Below, one piece after another: positions 5,930-8,473 of a stretch of 8,473 nt of DNA. Within the stretch, counting starts at the first letter, position 1, and the number at the start of each line of letters is the position of its first letter. A model generated the notes under the pieces. That model worked only from the letters and a program-made list of their open reading frames with translations. It had not been told where the DNA came from and made no database searches. Location: the NCBI GenBank assembly GCA_964506325.1, contig CAZDLO010000136.1:1-8473 (forward strand), written 5' to 3'. This DNA comes from CAINVV01 sp964506325 (GTDB lineage Bacteria; Bacteroidota; Bacteroidia; Bacteroidales; Prolixibacteraceae). Position numbers and translations under genes: made by a program.

Positions 5930-6464
5930 GGAACAAGAAAGGGAAATAATAGCCTACGCCAATAAAAATAATTACCTACTCGACCAAATAATTGGCGGAA
6001 CCTATGAAAGTGCGTCAGGTGATTTCAGTCGGAAGGAATTTAAAAAACTTTATGACGAAAAAAAGAAAAGCAAAAAACGACCTTTCGCAATTGCAATAAA
6101 GTTTATCAATCGCTTCTCGCGTTCCGGAACCAGTCCAATTACAATCGTTCAGGAACTTGTCGAAAAATTAGTTGTGCATCTTATTGAAACATCAACTGGA
6201 CTTTGCACAGAAAATTTTAAAAGCCGGACAACTATCTACCACAAACTGCTTGAGGCGATGGAAGAGAACCATGAACGGTTAGAAAGAACATTACCAGGTA
6301 CGAAAACTCTTTTACGAAATGGGAATTGGTTGGGCGTTGCACCATTTGGATATACGACAATGGGTCCCAAAGTTGTAGATTTCAGCCTGAAAAGAGAATA
6401 TCGGGAAATCGTCATTAATCGTGAAGGTTGTACCACACCAATGCATTGCAAGTCCCCGGTATAA
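5919..6464 (+). pseudogene. Large serine recombinase fragment, both ends missing
   Basis: A single uninterrupted frame (open from 5910, after a TGA at 5907) reads SIQEQEREIIAYANKNNYLL, then ESASGDFSRKEF, AIKFINRFSRSG, VHLIETSTGLC, RTTIYHKLLEAMEENHERLE and NGNWLGVAPFGYTTMGPKVV. This order is that of large serine recombinases: the later half of the resolvase domain with the NRFSR arginine motif, the connecting helix, then the start of the Recombinase domain. The N-terminus with the catalytic serine (a YxRVSTxxQ segment) is missing. Homology stops at about 6428 (INREG), so the rest of the recombinase and the zinc-ribbon/coiled-coil region are gone. The final codons and the TAA at 6462-6464 belong to the incoming direct repeat. 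A GTG at 6174 is an internal valine, not a start. The fragment cannot be active and marks a former integrative element. Confidence 0.85.
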
Positions 6465-7327
6465 TATGAAGCACTTGAAACGTTGAAATCAATGCAATTC
6501 ATACTCTTTTACAGGTTATTATCGTTCCTTAATTAACTTTAATAATTAATTTGGTGTCATATTATTACCATCAAGGGAACAAGGAAGTAATTTGCTAATA
6601 TCCAGCCTGTTTCATATTCTCTGCCATTTTGAAATTTCTCTTCCGATGAAAAATAAAATCATATGGATCATTTTAGTTGCATTAGCCTTACCTACACTGT
6701 GGTGCGGTTGGAAACGTATTTCGATTCATTCGGAGGACATTGAATTCAAAAGTGGAAATCTGGTAATTCGAGGAACTCTTTTGTCCCCCAGATTCGGTAT
6801 AAAGGCTCCAGGTGTGGTTCTCGTTCACGGATCCGGACAGACCAGTCGAAAATCAACAATGCTTTATGCGTGGATATTTGCAAGTCAGGGATATGCAGCA
6901 CTATCTTACGACAAAAGGGGTGTCGGGAAATCTGATGGAGGAGAAAATGAATGGAGAGAGTTCAGCCTCAATGATCTAGCCGCTGATGCAGCAGCAGGTT
7001 ATAGATTTCTAGAATCAAGAACGAATATAGATTCGAAGTGTATCGGTTTCTTTGGAGCAAGTCAAGGAGGTTGGGTCGTTTCAATCGCAGCAAACCAGGT
7101 TGAATCTCCCGCATTCCTCATAATGGTATCGGCCTCTGTCTCAACAATAGCTGAAGATCGTATTTATGGGCGTGAAGCACAAATTCGCCACGCAGGATTC
7201 GGTGAGGATGATATTAAAAAAGCCATCGAACTTATTAGAATGGATCATCAGGTGACACGAACAGGCAAAGATTTCGAAAAATTATCAGCAACTTTTGAAC
7301 GATACCGTGAAGCTGCCTGGTTTCGGG
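6461..7327 (+). repeat. Long direct repeat, copy 2 (promoter region plus hydrolase 5' part)
   Basis: Partner of 1716-2581. It starts abruptly at ATAATATG, right after the recombinase fragment, and includes the presumed promoter and the first 227 codons of the intact hydrolase. Its right edge is not a junction here, because the hydrolase simply continues. Copy 2 is therefore the better candidate for the original arrangement at the right edge. Just before the repeat both copies share a looser similarity (an ATTGCA followed by CCC), so the left edge may be slightly further out. Confidence 0.9.
6529..6555 (+). promoter_or_regulatory. Conserved AT-rich upstream block, probable promoter region of hydrolase copy 2
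   Basis: Identical to 1784-1810 while flanking bases differ between the copies. It contains the palindrome TTAATTAA and a near match to the -7 consensus (TTAATTTG). It lies about 90 bases before the ATG at 6646. Assignment as a promoter rests only on position and conservation. Confidence 0.25.
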
Positions 7328-7677
7328 AGGTCTATCCGGACCTTCATCCCTTATCTATTGACGATGCACACAGAGAATGGGAGCGAAAAATTTTGGATTT
7401 CAATCCGCAACCTAACCTTAAAAATATTAAAACACCTGTTCTTTGGATTTTTGGTGATCCTGAACTGGATCGATTCTCACCTGTAAAACTGAGCATGTCG
7501 AGGTTAAAGGAAGCTCAATCATTCGGAATGCCCTACCGGATTATACAAATAGACAAAGTTGGTCATACCCTGGAGCTAGAGAGTGGAAACAATGTCCAAA
7601 CGTTTGTTCAAATCAGGTTACCTTTAATAAATAAAATGTTTAACTGGCTGAAGGTGCAGACAAATCGTCCAAACTGA
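6646..7677 (+). CDS. Alpha/beta hydrolase, intact copy (343 residues), membrane-anchored or secreted
   Basis: A complete serine hydrolase of the alpha/beta fold, in the broad group annotated as Hydrolase_4 or dienelactone-hydrolase-like. Residues 5-20 are hydrophobic and followed by GWKR. No proper lipobox surrounds Cys20, so an uncleaved membrane anchor or a signal peptide is likely. Motifs follow the family order: VVLVHGSGQ (57-65, oxyanion loop), SYDKRGVGKSDG (about 87-98), the nucleophile elbow GASQG (137-141, Ser139), the acid loop GDPELD (Asp271 or Asp275), and GHTLE with His307. The triad is complete. The ATG at 6646 is chosen because the same MKNKIIW start is shared with the copy at 1900; a TTG at 6592 would extend it by 18 residues but would read through diverged upstream DNA. 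There is no Shine-Dalgarno sequence. The substrate (ester, lactone or peptide) is unknown. Confidence 0.9.
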   Translation: MKNKIIWIILVALALPTLWCGWKRISIHSEDIEFKSGNLVIRGTLLSPRFGIKAPGVVLVHGSGQTSRKSTMLYAWIFASQGYAALSYDKRGVGKSDGGENEWREFSLNDLAADAAAGYRFLESRTNIDSKCIGFFGASQGGWVVSIAANQVESPAFLIMVSASVSTIAEDRIYGREAQIRHAGFGEDDIKKAIELIRMDHQVTRTGKDFEKLSATFERYREAAWFREVYPDLHPLSIDDAHREWERKILDFNPQPNLKNIKTPVLWIFGDPELDRFSPVKLSMSRLKEAQSFGMPYRIIQIDKVGHTLELESGNNVQTFVQIRLPLINKMFNWLKVQTNRPN

Positions 7678-7760
7678 AATTCTTGTTGTTTAGACCAGCC
7701 AACCCTGATAGAGAAGTAGATAAAATTCCAAATTATCTTGTTTTCACCAATCCCCTAACT

Positions 7761-7867
7761 ATCCCCGGACAAAACGAATAACCATTCCATATTTTGTACC
7801 CATTTTGGTTCAACTGTCGTGAAATCTGTGAGTAATTGACCTGTCAAAATTTCATTTGAAGTGTTCG
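7761..7867 (-). pseudogene. Decayed coding remnant B, partner of 1389-1496
   Basis: Roughly two thirds of its bases match remnant A in the same orientation. On the minus strand it reads VNYSQISRQLNQNGYK, then IWNGYSFCPG. The front part carries a stop and a frame change relative to remnant A (EHFK then a TGA). Both copies are therefore damaged, at different places, which argues that they were once functional coding sequence. See remnant A for the possible recombinase link. It sits in the 342-base gap between the hydrolase and the transposase. Confidence 0.45.
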
Positions 7868-7973
7868 AAAAAAAAGTATTTGTGCACATCTGGCACTTTT
7901 ACATGAATGGCAATCCATCCCTAAGCTGATTTCACTATCCGGTGAATTTTCCGTAACTTTAAGAAAGGGCAAT

Positions 7974-7991
7974 GGTATTTTAGGCAATACC
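7974..7991. repeat. Hairpin upstream of the Y1 transposase
   Basis: GGTATT (7974-7979) and AATACC (7986-7991) form a perfect 6-base stem with a 6-base loop, 28 bases before the transposase start. It may be the left-end hairpin bound by the transposase, or a structure in the mRNA leader that damps transposase translation. The sequence does not decide between these. Confidence 0.4.
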
Positions 7992-8019
7992 CTAATATTC
8001 ACAGAAGAGAAAGTAAACG

Positions 8020-8473
8020 ATGGCTGATACATTTACGCAAATCTATATTCAAGTTGTCTTTGCAGTTAAGGGCAGGAATAGTCTGATTCACCCGGATTGG
8101 GAACAGCGATTATATCAATACATTACAGGTATTGTTCGTAGTAAGAAACAAAAAATAATTGCCATCAGTGGGACACCTGATCATATCCATTTTTTTATTG
8201 GAATGAAACCGAATTGTTGTTTGTCTGATCTGGTCAGGGAAGTTAAAAAATCAAGCAATGAATTTGTTAATGAGAATAAATTGTCAAAATTTAAGTTCTC
8301 CTGGCAAGAAGGATTTGGGGCATTTTCCTACAGCCATTCTCAAATTGATCTGGTAGCAAAATACGTATTAAATCAAAAGGCACATCACCAGGCAATTACC
8401 TTTAAAGAAGAATACCTCGATTTCTTAAAGAGGTTTGATATAGTACATGACGAAAAGTATCTCTTCGAGTGGT
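8020..8473 (+). CDS. tnpA: IS200/IS605-family Y1 (HUH) transposase, C-terminus cut by window end
   Basis: The frame is open from ATG 8020 to the window edge (151 codons seen; family members are about 150 residues, so few codons are missing). It starts MADTFTQIYIQVVFAVKGR, the typical opening strand. The HUH metal-binding motif is HIH at residues 55-57 in GTPDHIHFFIG. The catalytic tyrosine is expected to be Tyr115 in AKYVLNQKAHH, with Gln119 and neighbouring histidines, as in TnpA enzymes that cut and rejoin single-stranded DNA. WQEGFGAFSYS (about 95-105) is another family signature. A purine-rich AGAAGAGAAAG lies just upstream and may serve as a weak ribosome site. No TnpB-like gene is visible in the window. 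The fold and chemistry are confident. Whether the element is still mobile cannot be told. Confidence 0.92.
   Translation, partial: MADTFTQIYIQVVFAVKGRNSLIHPDWEQRLYQYITGIVRSKKQKIIAISGTPDHIHFFIGMKPNCCLSDLVREVKKSSNEFVNENKLSKFKFSWQEGFGAFSYSHSQIDLVAKYVLNQKAHHQAITFKEEYLDFLKRFDIVHDEKYLFEW

Larger units (their letters stand above)
7931..8473 (+). mobile_element. IS200/IS605-type insertion sequence, left part (continues beyond window)
   Basis: The Y1 transposase at 8020 is preceded by two small hairpins, TTCAC/GTGAA (7931-7946) and GGTATT/AATACC (7974-7991, perfect stem, loop TTAGGC). Elements of this family have subterminal hairpins in place of terminal inverted repeats, and the transposase recognises them as single-stranded DNA. 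The true left tip cannot be fixed from sequence alone and could lie a few tens of bases further left. The right end is outside the window. Confidence 0.5.

Noticed and set aside
6174..6464. Separate 96-residue gene starting at GTG 6174
   Set aside because: The frame is open back to 5910 and the upstream codons also match a serine recombinase, so this is an internal valine of a truncated gene.
6592..6645. TTG start giving an 18-residue longer hydrolase
   Set aside because: The extension reads through upstream DNA that differs by indels from copy 1. The ATG at 6646 gives the N-terminus shared with copy 1.
1716..7327. Composite transposon formed by the two direct repeats
   Set aside because: Neither repeat carries a transposase or terminal inverted repeats, no target duplication is visible, and the right edge of copy 1 is a gene fusion point. 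The repeats look like segmental duplication, not IS ends.
1..8473. CRISPR array, retron, toxin-antitoxin or other defence system
   Set aside because: No regularly spaced short repeats, reverse transcriptase, nuclease pair or small toxin-antitoxin gene pair was seen on either strand.

Overview
The window looks like accessory DNA from a member of the Bacteroidota. It is AT-rich, with long AT-rich gaps and several secreted proteins whose signal peptides end in -A-Q or -G-Q. Most starts lack a Shine-Dalgarno sequence, and the mobile-element remnants resemble types common in that phylum. No tRNA, rRNA or housekeeping gene anchors it, so the phylum is an inference and nothing finer can be said.

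Layout. (1) 17-1174, minus: a complete secreted serine hydrolase of the beta-lactamase/DD-peptidase fold. (2) 1175-1899: a 725-base gap holding a candidate promoter, a decayed minus-strand coding remnant, an orphan terminator-like hairpin and the start of a long direct repeat. (3) 1900-3036: a chimeric ORF made of the first 227 residues of an alpha/beta hydrolase joined in frame to the middle of a BNR-type exo-sialidase. The sialidase C-terminus is still readable in another frame up to 3113, after an internal deletion. (4) 3152-5689: an 845-residue secreted glycoside-hydrolase-like protein, 38 bases downstream of the sialidase remnant and with an unusually good ribosome binding site. (5) 5690-6464: two broken pieces, an unidentified minus-strand remnant and a large-serine-recombinase fragment lacking both ends. 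(6) 6461-7677: the second copy of the direct repeat, carrying the intact alpha/beta hydrolase. (7) 7678-8473: a second decayed minus-strand remnant related to the one near 1400, hairpins, and an IS200/IS605-type Y1 transposase running off the window end.

The main story is rearrangement. An approximately 866-base segment (promoter region plus 5' two-thirds of a hydrolase gene) occurs twice in direct orientation. Its first ~278 bases differ at about 10% of positions, but the next 583 bases look identical by eye. The identical tract in copy 1 ends exactly where the reading frame switches into the sialidase, at a tandem 8-base sequence. This fits gene conversion or template-switch repair having replaced the front of a sialidase operon with a hydrolase front. 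The secreted glycoside-hydrolase-like gene would then lie under the hydrolase promoter region. Misassembly across an identical repeat is the main alternative.

I do not see a clear new defence or biosynthetic system. The most informative items are the chimeric gene, the mosaic repeat and the poorly classified secreted glycan enzyme.
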